Positions 1 to 7,100 of a DNA stretch of 9,099 bases are shown one piece after another. Under the pieces are notes generated by a model, which saw only the letters and a program-made list of their open reading frames with translations, made no database searches and was not told the origin of the DNA. This stretch comes from JAJFUG01 sp964473155. GTDB taxonomy: Bacteria; Gemmatimonadota; Glassbacteria; GWA2-58-10. A program made the translations under genes and the position numbers. Within the stretch, counting starts at the first letter, position 1; every line of letters starts with the position of its first letter. The stretch covers positions 1-9,099 of the forward strand of contig CAYYNT010000103.1 in NCBI GenBank assembly GCA_964473155.1, read 5' to 3'.

Positions 1-804
1 TTCCAGAGTTGGCCGTTTCACCAGGGTCATCATTCCGGGAATCGGCTCAAGTTTGACCAGATCACGAGAAGCATCAAGCTTAATTCTGATCATCTCCGCC
101 AGATCCTCGATCGGCCTGACATCCGGGTGCCCGATGTTGATTACCGCGTATTCTTTGACATGCGCTGCTGACTCGATAGCCCGGACAGCATCCGAAACAT
201 GCATCCAGCCGCGGGCGCTGCCGCTGTGCACCGTGATCGGTTTTCCAGCAGCCAGGTTGCTGGCGAACCGTATCATGGCCGAGCGGTGATCTCCCAGGTC
301 CTCATCCTCGTCATAGATCATGAAAGGACGCAGGCTCACCGCCCGCAATCCGTGAGTACGCACCTCATATTCCACAAGCTTCTCACCCAGGAGCTTCGAC
401 AATCCGTAACGGTTGTTGGGCATCGGATCGGCCAGGGCCTCGTCCATCGGGTTGCAGTCCGGGCCATAGACCTCGGAGGTCGAGAAAAACACGGTCATCG
501 CGTTCACCCGCTTGCAGAGCTGTATCACGTTGTTTATCCCGGCCAGGTTAGTGGCGATTGCCAATCCGCTGGCCTGCTCGCAGGTGACCCGGCTGACCAT
601 CGCCGACAGAATGAACACCACGTCCGGGCCCCAGTCGAAAGCCGGCAGGAGGTCAATCGGGTGATTGATGTCCGCCACCAGATAATTGGGTCTCCAGCCC
701 GGACGGATATCGGCTTCCTTGACCTCGTACCCCTTTGATGCAAGATATTTTACCAGCGGCACCCCGATGTTGCCTTCAGAGCCTATAACCAGGGCTTTTT
801 TCAT
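1..804 (-). CDS. NAD-dependent epimerase/dehydratase (extended SDR), 3' end cut by window
   Basis: The 268 visible codons run in frame off the left edge, so the C-terminus is missing. They encode an extended short-chain dehydrogenase/reductase of the UDP-glucose 4-epimerase type. The N-terminus has the Rossmann dinucleotide motif (G8, G11, G14). An S108-T109-S110 stretch is followed by EVYG, and Y133xxxK137 is the catalytic Tyr/Lys pair. The usual late substrate-site element with an Arg-Asp-Phe core appears in a variant form (GSARGWMHVSD, about 195-205). The family interconverts or dehydrates nucleotide-activated sugars in the cytoplasm; the substrate cannot be told from sequence. The ATG at 804 is supported by a GGGAG Shine-Dalgarno site 8 bases upstream. 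The ABC exporter gene ends 28 bp upstream, so the two are probably co-transcribed. Family members are usually a little over 300 residues, so only about 40-50 should be missing. Confidence 0.88.
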   Translation of the reverse strand, partial: MKKALVIGSEGNIGVPLVKYLASKGYEVKEADIRPGWRPNYLVADINHPIDLLPAFDWGPDVVFILSAMVSRVTCEQASGLAIATNLAGINNVIQLCKRVNAMTVFFSTSEVYGPDCNPMDEALADPMPNNRYGLSKLLGEKLVEYEVRTHGLRAVSLRPFMIYDEDEDLGDHRSAMIRFASNLAAGKPITVHSGSARGWMHVSDAVRAIESAAHVKEYAVINIGHPDVRPIEDLAEMIRIKLDASRDLVKLEPIPGMMTLVKRPTLE

Positions 805-832
805 CACTGACTCTCCCAAAGGATCGAAAGCC

Positions 833-2779
833 TCAATTAGTTTTCCAGAGCGGTTCGGCGCTTCCATTCTGTTCCAGGTCAGGCTCAGGTTCGGCCGCTC
901 CATCCATTGAACGATCAACTTTATCCGTGTCGGACATCAGGTCCTGCATACGCACATAATTCCAGTAAACGCCGCGGGCATCAATAAGACTTTCATGCGT
1001 GCCCTGTTCCACTATCCTCCCATGCTCCAGGACCACTATATTGTCCGCACCCCGGATGGTGGAAAGACGGTGGGCCACAGCCACCACTGTCCTGTCCCGG
1101 CTGACACGGTCCAGGGCTTCCTGAACGAGCTTTTCCGAGGCTGTATCCAAAGCGCTTGTGGCCTCGTCCAGGATCAACAGTTCAGGATCGATCAAAACGG
1201 CCCTGGCGATAGCCACCCGCTGGGCCTGCCCACCCGACAGACGAATGCCGCGGTCTCCCAGAATTGTGTCCAGTCCGTCTTTCATACGCTGAATAAAATC
1301 GAAAGCATTCGCTTTGCGGCAGGCTTCCAGGATTTCTTCATCCCTGGCTTCCGGCCGTCCGAACCTGATATTGTCCCGCAGGCTGCTGTTAAAAAGAAAC
1401 GTACTCTGGCTGACCACTCCGACTTTAGAACGCCAGGAACGCGAGACATACTCGCGTAAATCCACTCCATCCACCAGAATCCGGCCCTCAGTCGGGTCGT
1501 ACAGGCGCGAAATGAGCGCCATAAGAGTACTCTTGCCCGAACCTGAGCCGCCGACCAGCGCGGTGAATTTGCCTTTGGGGATATCGAAACTCACCCCCGA
1601 CAGCACTTTTCCCTCAGACTGATCGTAAGCGAAGGAAACGTTTTCGAAGCAAATGTTATCTTTAAGTTTTTCAAATTGTCTATCGCCTTCCGGCAACCTG
1701 CTCTTATCTTCATCCTCCAGAAATTCCATCACCGACTGCACCGAGGGCAGCATCGACTCCCATTGCGTGCGTAGAAGATTGATTCGTCCGAGTGGACCGC
1801 CGAGACGGGAGAAAGCGAACATGAAAATCGCCACCAGGCCGAGCCAGAAATCAGTTTTGCCATTAAGGATGTATGTAGCCGCTATCAACAGAACAGAGGT
1901 TATCAAAACCAGCAGCGTAGTGGACAAAGGATTGATCGCCGCTTCAAGCAATCCTTTTTTAAAACTGCTATCCTGCAAATCCTCAACCGACCGCCGGAAA
2001 CGGCCCCTGACATCATCTTCCCTCGCGAACTGACGAACCAGAGTAATACCGCTCAACAATTCAAACCCAGCGTGGTTCAACTGCACGGCTGCCCGATTGT
2101 TCTCCCGTCCGAACTGGCGGGCCATTCTGACTATCCTCCCCAGCAAGACAGCAGTCAACAAGGCCAGGACAAGACTCAATACAGTCATCTGGATCGACAG
2201 TGTCGTCATCAGAAACAGAATGACCAGAGCGAGAAATATATCCGGGATGGCAGTGGAAACCAGAAGGGCTATACGGCTTGTATGACCGGAATAGTTGTTA
2301 AGGATCGTGAAAAGATTGGCGATTTTTTCGCGGTGGATATACGAAAGCCCGACATCCATCAACTGATCAAAAAGCTTTAAACGGAGACTGCGGTCAACCC
2401 TGATCTGCAGCAGGCTCCCAAGCCTTCCGCTCGCATAACGAGACGTTCCCTTGACAATTTCGGTAGCGAGCAGGCCGATCGCAATCCAACGTATCTTGGC
2501 CACCAGATTTAGGCCTTCAAAACGATGACTCAGGAAATCAAGCGGTATTTTGCCTGTCTCCAGTGGCGCGCCGGACCCACCCTGAAGACTCTGAACAAAA
2601 GGCCAGACTATGGCGATAGTCAGGAACTCGGACAGCGCCGCAATGATTCCAAGTACAATGACACCTGTAAGGATAAGCGGATATTCGGCAAGAAGGCGCA
2701 GAATGAAGGACATGACTGTCCCTTTGGTGCGCTTTTTTTTCAGCTTGGGATCCCAGGTGTCGAAATTAAAATGATCCAT
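833..2779 (-). CDS. ABC exporter, fused permease and ATPase half-transporter (MsbA-like)
   Basis: This 648-residue protein fits a type IV ABC exporter that acts as a homodimer in the inner membrane. The N-terminal half has about six hydrophobic segments, roughly residues 34-62, 96-110, 170-193, 198-215, 283-304 and 311-326. The C-terminal nucleotide-binding domain is intact: Walker A GGSGSGKST (410-418), Q-loop Q458, signature LSGGQ (514-518), Walker B LLILDE (534-539), D-loop SALD (542-545) and switch H570. It should therefore hydrolyse ATP. Residues 1-22 are cytoplasmic and basic (KKKR). The alternative ATG at 2713 (codon 23) has a better Shine-Dalgarno site (AAGGG, 6-7 bases) than the ATG at 2779, so a 626-residue product is possible. 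The last 30 residues are an acidic, probably disordered tail. With a sugar-nucleotide epimerase downstream and a PseB-like gene upstream, a glycolipid or lipid-linked glycan substrate is a reasonable inference, but drug export cannot be excluded. Base composition is lower in GC than in the pur genes. Confidence 0.93.
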   Translation of the reverse strand: MDHFNFDTWDPKLKKKRTKGTVMSFILRLLAEYPLILTGVIVLGIIAALSEFLTIAIVWPFVQSLQGGSGAPLETGKIPLDFLSHRFEGLNLVAKIRWIAIGLLATEIVKGTSRYASGRLGSLLQIRVDRSLRLKLFDQLMDVGLSYIHREKIANLFTILNNYSGHTSRIALLVSTAIPDIFLALVILFLMTTLSIQMTVLSLVLALLTAVLLGRIVRMARQFGRENNRAAVQLNHAGFELLSGITLVRQFAREDDVRGRFRRSVEDLQDSSFKKGLLEAAINPLSTTLLVLITSVLLIAATYILNGKTDFWLGLVAIFMFAFSRLGGPLGRINLLRTQWESMLPSVQSVMEFLEDEDKSRLPEGDRQFEKLKDNICFENVSFAYDQSEGKVLSGVSFDIPKGKFTALVGGSGSGKSTLMALISRLYDPTEGRILVDGVDLREYVSRSWRSKVGVVSQSTFLFNSSLRDNIRFGRPEARDEEILEACRKANAFDFIQRMKDGLDTILGDRGIRLSGGQAQRVAIARAVLIDPELLILDEATSALDTASEKLVQEALDRVSRDRTVVAVAHRLSTIRGADNIVVLEHGRIVEQGTHESLIDARGVYWNYVRMQDLMSDTDKVDRSMDGAAEPEPDLEQNGSAEPLWKTN

Positions 2780-2905
2780 CTCAGCTTTCTATTTCTGCTG
2801 CTGACCCAGTTGCCAATATACCAGAAGAGGGAAAACAGGATGTTAATATAACCAAACAACCGCCCAACAATTAAATCTTTCCCGTTCACTAACTCTGCTA
2901 TTCAC

Positions 2906-2924
2906 ATGAGATGTTTCATCTCAT
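2906..2924. repeat. Perfect 8-bp palindrome with 3-nt centre at the end of the pseB-like gene
   Basis: ATGAGATG-TTT-CATCTCAT is a perfect stem with a three-base loop. The TGA stop of the pseB-like gene lies inside one arm. No U-run follows on the minus strand, so it is not a standard intrinsic terminator. It could be an operator upstream of the ABC exporter gene (about 125 bp from its start) or an mRNA processing hairpin. Confidence 0.5.
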
Positions 2925-3910
2925 ATACCTTCTCTTTCAAGAATCCTTCTGAGTGATGAAACACTCATCAAATGCTGCGGGTCCGTGCTCGTATACTCGA
3001 AATCCGCACTCACATGCCTGGCTCCAGTTGTTTCCACGTACCTTTCAACCTCGGCATAATCCGGCAAAACCGCATAGTAGCCCTCGAATTCCACGGTCTG
3101 ACGGGCCTCGGGACGTGAAACAAGAATCTCGTCCAGCTTTTCACCCGGACGGATGCCGACTATCTCCATCTCCGCGCCCGGCGCCACAGCCTTGACCAGG
3201 TCAACAAGGCTCATGGCCGGGGTTTTCGGCACGAAAACCTCACCGCCATGCATGTCCAGCAGTCGTGCAATCACGAAATTCACCGCATCATCAAGATCGT
3301 ACCAGAACCTTGTCATACGGGGGTCCGTGATTGTCACCCTGCCGCTGCGGCTCATCCGGCGCAGGATCGGGATAACGCTGCCGCGGCTGCCGATCAGGTT
3401 GCCCATCCGCACGCAGGCGAAACGGATGTCCCGGGCCGACATGTAATAATTGGCCGCGATGAACAGCTTGTCCGCGCAGAGCTTGGTGGCCCCGTAATGG
3501 TTGAGAGGGTTGACCGCCTTGTCGGTGCTGGTGGTGATGACCCGCTTGACCGAGGCCTCACGGGCCACTTCGATGACGTTCTGCGTGCCCAGAATGTTGG
3601 TCTTGACGTATTCGAACGGATTGTATTCCGCCTGGGGAACCTGCTTGAGCGCCGCGGCATGGATGATATAATCCGTGCCATCGGCAGCCTCGAGCAGCCT
3701 GGACCGGTCCCGTATATCACCGATCACATAGCGCACCCGGCCGCCGTTGAACTGCGCCATCATCTCGAACTGTTTTGTTTCATCCCGGCTGAATACCGTA
3801 AGACGCTTGAGATCGAACTCGTTGAGCAGCTTTCTGCAGCAGCGCTGCCCGAACGATCCGGTGCCGCCTGTCACCAGAACACTTTTTCCATCGAGGCTGA
3901 TTCTGTCCAC
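2921..3910 (-). CDS. pseB: UDP-N-acetylglucosamine 4,6-dehydratase (inverting), PseB-like
   Basis: The 329-residue length matches PseB/FlaA1, which converts UDP-GlcNAc to UDP-2-acetamido-2,6-dideoxy-beta-L-arabino-hex-4-ulose, the first step to pseudaminic acid. Visible motifs are the NAD(P)-binding GGTGSFG (15-21), HAAALKQVPQAEYNP (84-98), STDK with T129-D130-K131, and Y139xxxK143. The Thr-Asp-Lys-Tyr set matches the catalytic residues of Helicobacter FlaA1 with an offset of two. RMGNLIGSRGS (168-178), MTRFW (199-203), HGGEVFVPK (221-229), IRPGEKLDE (253-261) and a C-terminal DFEYTS (303-308) are also typical of PseB. The Tyr in YGATK argues against the CapE/FnlA branch, where I recall Met at this position. 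The start is GTG, preceded by AGGA at 7 bases; the frame stays open upstream but has no better start. No PseC, PseH, PseF, PseG or PseI gene lies in this window, so a role in pseudaminate synthesis is not proven. Confidence 0.87.
   Translation of the reverse strand: MDRISLDGKSVLVTGGTGSFGQRCCRKLLNEFDLKRLTVFSRDETKQFEMMAQFNGGRVRYVIGDIRDRSRLLEAADGTDYIIHAAALKQVPQAEYNPFEYVKTNILGTQNVIEVAREASVKRVITTSTDKAVNPLNHYGATKLCADKLFIAANYYMSARDIRFACVRMGNLIGSRGSVIPILRRMSRSGRVTITDPRMTRFWYDLDDAVNFVIARLLDMHGGEVFVPKTPAMSLVDLVKAVAPGAEMEIVGIRPGEKLDEILVSRPEARQTVEFEGYYAVLPDYAEVERYVETTGARHVSADFEYTSTDPQHLMSVSSLRRILEREGI
2950..2967. repeat. Second short hairpin just inside the pseB-like gene
   Basis: TGAGTG-ATGAAA-CACTCA is a 6-bp stem with a 6-base loop, 25 bp from the palindrome at 2906-2924. 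On opposite strands the two share the core GATGAAACA followed by CTCAT, so they form a related inverted pair. Confidence 0.3.
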
Positions 3911-3917
3911 CGCGCCG

Positions 3918-3981
3918 TCCTGTGGGAAGAGTACCGTCTCCAGAAGGGAGTATTCCCTTTTGCCTTTTTACTCCTGTGGGA
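3918..3981 (-). repeat. 10-bp direct repeat containing the pseB-like ribosome binding site
   Basis: TCCCACAGGA on the minus strand occurs at 3972-3981 and 3918-3927, 54 bp apart. The downstream copy provides the AGGA used for the GTG start. The upstream copy (extending to AGGAG) has no start codon at a suitable distance. Confidence 0.35.
3944..3959. repeat. 6-bp stem-loop in the leader of the pseB-like gene
   Basis: AAGGGA-GTAT-TCCCTT is a perfect stem with a four-base loop, 34 bp upstream of the GTG start, in the 122-bp gap after the HEAT-like gene. No T-run follows. It could affect translation or message stability, but it is short. Confidence 0.3.
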
Positions 3982-4032
3982 CGTGCAAAATCCATACCGG
4001 CAAGGCCCGCCCGCGAGACCCGCTAAAATGGA

Positions 4033-4656
4033 TCACTGATCATCCTGCGGCTCGCGTTCATAGCGCGCCTCGATTGTCATATATCCTTTCGTATCCCAGT
4101 CCGAAACATTCAGTTCGCGCAGGGCGTTGGCCAGTGACAGCCTCAAGTCCCCTTCCGGCGTTCTGCCGTGCAGACGTTCCAGCACTGCCGCCACTCCGGG
4201 GATGCCGCGGACGCCCAGCGACACCAGCCCCTCGACCGCTGCCATATGATCATTCTCATGCTTCGGCTCCGCGGCGAGTATTAGAGCCGCCAGCTTTTCC
4301 ACGCTCTTTTCCTTACCCAACCGCCCGAGCACGCGGATACACTCCGCGCGGAACTGACAAACGGCGGGGTCAAGTTCTGGCCACAACGCCTCTATGTGTC
4401 CGGCAAGCTCCCGTTCCACCTCGAAAGCCTCCAGACGGCCCAGGCCATCCAGCGCTATCAGCGCCAGTTCCTGACTTCCGTGCAGGACAAGCTGCATCAG
4501 CGGACCGCTCAGGTGCGGCCCGCTCTCGACCCAATCCAGGCTGAGCACGGCCCGCCGCAACCTGTCCGGATCGGCCTTTGTCAGGCTCTCCCGGATGAAA
4601 TCCAGGATCTGCTCATGGTCCTCGCTCTCCATGGGTTTGAAATCCAGCGGGTCCAT
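4033..4656 (-). CDS. Small HEAT-repeat-like helical protein
   Basis: This 207-residue soluble protein has no signal peptide or membrane segment. From about residue 50 it is made of paired amphipathic helices with the Ala/Leu/Gly spacing of HEAT or PBS-lyase-type repeats: about 52-90, 99-130, 134-163 and 168-185, with repeated L-G-R-L or L-x-S-L-G turns. The tail after 185 is charged. Such repeats normally form a protein-binding scaffold, and no catalytic motif is visible, so the specific role is unknown. Two in-frame ATGs are adjacent (4659 and 4656). GGAGG lies 1 base from the first and 4 bases from the second, so I chose the second. Both overlap the stop of the RmlD-like gene, which implies translational coupling. 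A TTG at 4680 also keeps the frame open but has no support. The coupling suggests it works with, or regulates, the reductase or the methyltransferase. Confidence 0.72.
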   Translation of the reverse strand: MDPLDFKPMESEDHEQILDFIRESLTKADPDRLRRAVLSLDWVESGPHLSGPLMQLVLHGSQELALIALDGLGRLEAFEVERELAGHIEALWPELDPAVCQFRAECIRVLGRLGKEKSVEKLAALILAAEPKHENDHMAAVEGLVSLGVRGIPGVAAVLERLHGRTPEGDLRLSLANALRELNVSDWDTKGYMTIEARYEREPQDDQ

Positions 4657-5522
4657 CATTCCTCCAGGTTTAATCCGCAACCGGCAAACACTTCCCGCAC
4701 CCCGCGGAAACGCGTTCCGAGGAGTTTCTCCGCCCTTGAGGCATCGAGCGAACAGTCCGCCGGACGGACCAGCCCCTTTGCGCGGAATGAACCGGGACGC
4801 GCCAATTCACAGGACAGGCCGAGGGCGCGCATCAGGCGCACCCCGAACCACCAGCGGTCCACCCGGTTCGCTCCGGCGATATGCAGAATACCGGACGCGC
4901 CGCGCACAGCCAGTTCCAGGAGCGCTTTCGACAACTCCTCCACGAGCACCGGCGAGCGGAACTCGTCGTTGAAAAAAGTGAATGTCTCACCGCGCCTTGC
5001 AGCGGACAACGCAAAACCCAGGTGCGACGGGACATGCCGCAGATCATAAATAATCGCCGAGCGGACTACCAGCGCTCCGGGAAGATTTTCCCGCACGGCC
5101 CGTTCCGCATCCAGCTTGTCCTGCCCGTAATCGATCACCGGACAGGGCTGGTCCTCCTCGCGGTACATCCCCCGGACGCCATCGAACACCAGGTCGGTCG
5201 AAACCTGGATGAAATGCGGCTTACTCTCAAGGTCCCGGCAGGCGCCAACCAGGGCCAATGTCCCGCCGAAAGTCACGGACCGGTCATTCTGTCTGTACGC
5301 GGTATGTATCACCGTGTCAGGTCTGAAATCGCGGACCAGCGCCGTCACTTCCTCTTCGTCCCGAAGGTCAAGCCGGTGCAAACGGGCTGGAGTATCTCCC
5401 TCGGGACAACGCGAAAGGTATGTCCCGCATACCTCCCACTTCTCCAGTTCCGCAAGACGCAGAATACAGCTTCCTAAAAATCCGCTCGCTCCGGTGACAA
5501 GCAGCCTCCGGCCAGCGCTCAT
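4656..5522 (-). CDS. RmlD-like NAD(P)-dependent sugar-nucleotide reductase (extended SDR)
   Basis: These 288 residues match the length and layout of the dTDP-4-dehydrorhamnose reductase (RmlD) superfamily. GASGFLG (11-17) is the dinucleotide-binding loop. S108-T109-D110 with LVFDG (111-115) and Y132xxxK136 form the catalytic core. RSPVLVEELSKAL (189-201) and RPADCSLDASRAEKLLG (253-269) are the late RmlD-type elements. Known members reduce dTDP-4-keto-6-deoxy sugars; the beta subunit of methionine adenosyltransferase is a non-catalytic relative. Because the Tyr/Lys pair is intact here, I expect an enzyme. No rmlA, rmlB or rmlC is present in the window, so L-rhamnose synthesis should not be assumed. 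The ATG at 5522 overlaps the methyltransferase stop as ATGA, and its own stop overlaps the HEAT-like gene start, so all three are probably translated in a coupled way. Confidence 0.82.
   Translation of the reverse strand: MSAGRRLLVTGASGFLGSCILRLAELEKWEVCGTYLSRCPEGDTPARLHRLDLRDEEEVTALVRDFRPDTVIHTAYRQNDRSVTFGGTLALVGACRDLESKPHFIQVSTDLVFDGVRGMYREEDQPCPVIDYGQDKLDAERAVRENLPGALVVRSAIIYDLRHVPSHLGFALSAARRGETFTFFNDEFRSPVLVEELSKALLELAVRGASGILHIAGANRVDRWWFGVRLMRALGLSCELARPGSFRAKGLVRPADCSLDASRAEKLLGTRFRGVREVFAGCGLNLEE
4661..4665 (-). promoter_or_regulatory. Ribosome binding site of the HEAT-like gene, inside the RmlD-like gene
   Basis: GGAGG sits within the last codons of the RmlD-like reductase. It is 1 base from the ATG at 4659 and 4 bases from the ATG at 4656. 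This favours the second ATG and implies coupling to translation of the upstream gene. Confidence 0.6.
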
Positions 5523-6277
5523 GCCGCCTCCGGTCTGCGGAAAAAAAGAATCATCCGGCTGGAGCGGGCCGGATCGTAAGGCGTCCCGCGGAAATCACCC
5601 CAGGCATCTTTCAACTCAAGTCCGGCGCTCAGGGCGAGGTCGCAGAGGGTCTGACAGTCGTACATCCTTATCTCGAACGTGTATTCATGCACCGGGCGGC
5701 CATCGCGGAACAGCAGCGCCCGTTTCATCCGCAGAAGGTCTCCGGGCAAAATCCGGCAGTCCTCGACCACGTCAAACTCCGGGTAGCTATCCTCGTAAAC
5801 GCCATCGAACGCCCGCCGCGCCAGGCTCCAGTTGATCAGGTCAAGAAGGTAAAGCCCGCCGGGACTCAGGACGCGATTGACCTCGGAAAGCACGCGGCGG
5901 TCATCGGAAGGGTCATCGCCGTAGCCGAACGAGGTGTACATCTGGTACACGGCGCGGAACGAGCCACGCACAAACGGCAGCCGGCGCATGTCGCCTCTCA
6001 GCACCGGCAGCCGCCCGGTTGTCATTTTGTCCTCGGACCGCAGAAGCTCAAGGAAATAAGCCGATCCATCCAGCCCGACCACCGGGTAGCCCAGGGCGGC
6101 CAGGGGCAGGGCATGACGGCCCCAGCCGCAGCACAGGTCGAGCACCGGAGCGCCGTCAGGCTCTCCCAGTATCCGCCTCAGCGCTTTTACCTGCCCGGAG
6201 CTTCGCTGCACCTCCTCGCGGTACAGTTCCGGCGTATGCGGGCCGAACTTGCTGTCGAACCACTCCGGGAAAGTCAT
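5519..6277 (-). CDS. Class I SAM-dependent methyltransferase
   Basis: This 252-residue cytoplasmic protein has a Rossmann-type methyltransferase core. Motif I is VLDLCCGWGRH (45-55), followed by motif II at the end of strand 2 (VVGLDGS, 66-72), GDMRRLPF (95-102) as the adenine-side acidic motif, and LSPGG (137-141) before strand 5. Residues 1-35 form a helical cap, and about 160-252 add antiparallel strands that probably shape the acceptor site. The acceptor cannot be inferred. The family (Methyltransf_11/25-like) includes enzymes acting on small molecules, lipids and sugars. The ATG at 6277 has a modest GGGA site 5 bases upstream. It starts 17 bp after purQ and ends in an ATGA overlap with the RmlD-like reductase, so co-expression with purQ is likely. 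A role in modifying a sugar nucleotide made by its coupled neighbour is a guess. Confidence 0.85.
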   Translation of the reverse strand: MTFPEWFDSKFGPHTPELYREEVQRSSGQVKALRRILGEPDGAPVLDLCCGWGRHALPLAALGYPVVGLDGSAYFLELLRSEDKMTTGRLPVLRGDMRRLPFVRGSFRAVYQMYTSFGYGDDPSDDRRVLSEVNRVLSPGGLYLLDLINWSLARRAFDGVYEDSYPEFDVVEDCRILPGDLLRMKRALLFRDGRPVHEYTFEIRMYDCQTLCDLALSAGLELKDAWGDFRGTPYDPARSSRMILFFRRPEAA

Positions 6278-6294
6278 TCGAATCCCAGGACAGA

Positions 6295-7074
6295 TCAGTT
6301 GAAATATTCAACCGCATTGCGGAAAACAGCCAGCCCCGCACCCTCCTCCGGCATTTCGATAGAGGTCCAGCGGGGATGCTGCAAGCGGGTGACAAAAGCC
6401 TCCGGGTGCGGCATCAGGCCGAAAATCCGGCCGCTCGGATCGCACACTCCGGCCACATCCGCCGGAGAGCCGTTCGGATTGAACGGGTATTCCGCCGGGC
6501 CGCCATCCGGAGCCACATAGCGCAGCACGACCTGCCCGTTTTGCTCAAGACCGGCCAATGCCTCGGGGCTTTCGACGATAAACTTGCCCTCGCCGTGACG
6601 GACCGGAAGGTCGAAACGCCCCAGACCGCGGGTGAATACGCAAGGGCTGTTTTTGCATGTTTCGAGACTGACCCAGCGGTCCTCGAAACGTCCGGAATCG
6701 TTGTATGTCAGGCTGGCCCGCTGGCGTTCCATCCCCACCCGCCCGTCCGGCAACACTCCCAGGCGCACCAGCACCTGGAACCCATTGCAGATTCCGAGCA
6801 CCAGGCGATCCGAGTCCACAAACCGCAGGAACGATTCGCCCAGACGGTAACGCAGCTTGTTGGCCAGCACCTTGCCCGAGGCGATGTCATCCCCGAAACT
6901 GAATCCGCCCGGCACGGCCAGTATCTGGAAATCCTCCAGACGTTCCGGGGACTCGATCAGGTCGTTCACGTGCATGCGCGCCGCCTCGGAACCCGCCGCC
7001 TCGAAAGCCTGCTCAGTCTCGTAATCACAGTTTATGCCGAACCCTGTCAGCACCAGAGTGCGCGGCCTGGACAT
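6295..7074 (-). CDS. purQ: Phosphoribosylformylglycinamidine synthase glutaminase subunit PurQ
   Basis: This 259-residue class I glutamine amidotransferase makes ammonia from glutamine for FGAM synthase, step 4 of IMP synthesis. The nucleophile is C96 in GICNGFQ (94-100), and the His/Glu pair is H223 and E225 in MPHPE (221-225). Other PurQ signatures are FGINCDYET (12-20), PGGFSFGDD (55-63) and RHGEGKF (159-165). It is about 30 residues longer than the Bacillus protein as I recall it; the extra length appears mainly around 130-155 and 185-203. I chose the ATG at 7074 because AAGGAG lies 5 bases upstream; the in-frame ATG at 7101 has no such site and would add nine unconserved residues. Its partner purL lies upstream on the same strand, but an oppositely oriented small gene separates them, so purQ probably has its own promoter. 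The methyltransferase gene follows after 17 bp. Confidence 0.95.
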   Translation of the reverse strand: MSRPRTLVLTGFGINCDYETEQAFEAAGSEAARMHVNDLIESPERLEDFQILAVPGGFSFGDDIASGKVLANKLRYRLGESFLRFVDSDRLVLGICNGFQVLVRLGVLPDGRVGMERQRASLTYNDSGRFEDRWVSLETCKNSPCVFTRGLGRFDLPVRHGEGKFIVESPEALAGLEQNGQVVLRYVAPDGGPAEYPFNPNGSPADVAGVCDPSGRIFGLMPHPEAFVTRLQHPRWTSIEMPEEGAGLAVFRNAVEYFN

Positions 7075-7079
7075 CCGGT

Positions 7080-7085
7080 CTCCTT
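7080..7085 (-). promoter_or_regulatory. Ribosome binding site deciding the purQ start
   Basis: On the minus strand AAGGAG lies five bases before the ATG at 7074. This selects the 259-residue PurQ over the upstream in-frame ATG at 7101. Confidence 0.8.
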
Positions 7086-7100
7086 TCCACATCAACTTCA

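Noticed and set aside
199..738. 179-codon plus-strand frame opposite the epimerase
   Set aside because: The minus-strand frame carries clear SDR motifs throughout, so this is a shadow.
2791..2865. Promoter for the ABC exporter (TTAACA and TATATT on the minus strand)
   Set aside because: The spacer is about 20 bp, too long for a confident call. Read-through from pseB is equally possible.
3780..3995. 71-codon minus-strand frame overlapping the pseB start out of frame
   Set aside because: The ATG has no convincing Shine-Dalgarno site and most of the frame overlaps pseB. It is kept only as a possible leader frame in the findings.
3747..4544. 265-codon plus-strand frame opposite the HEAT-like gene and the start of pseB
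   Set aside because: The product is rich in Arg, Pro and Ser with no domain, as expected for a GC-rich shadow frame.
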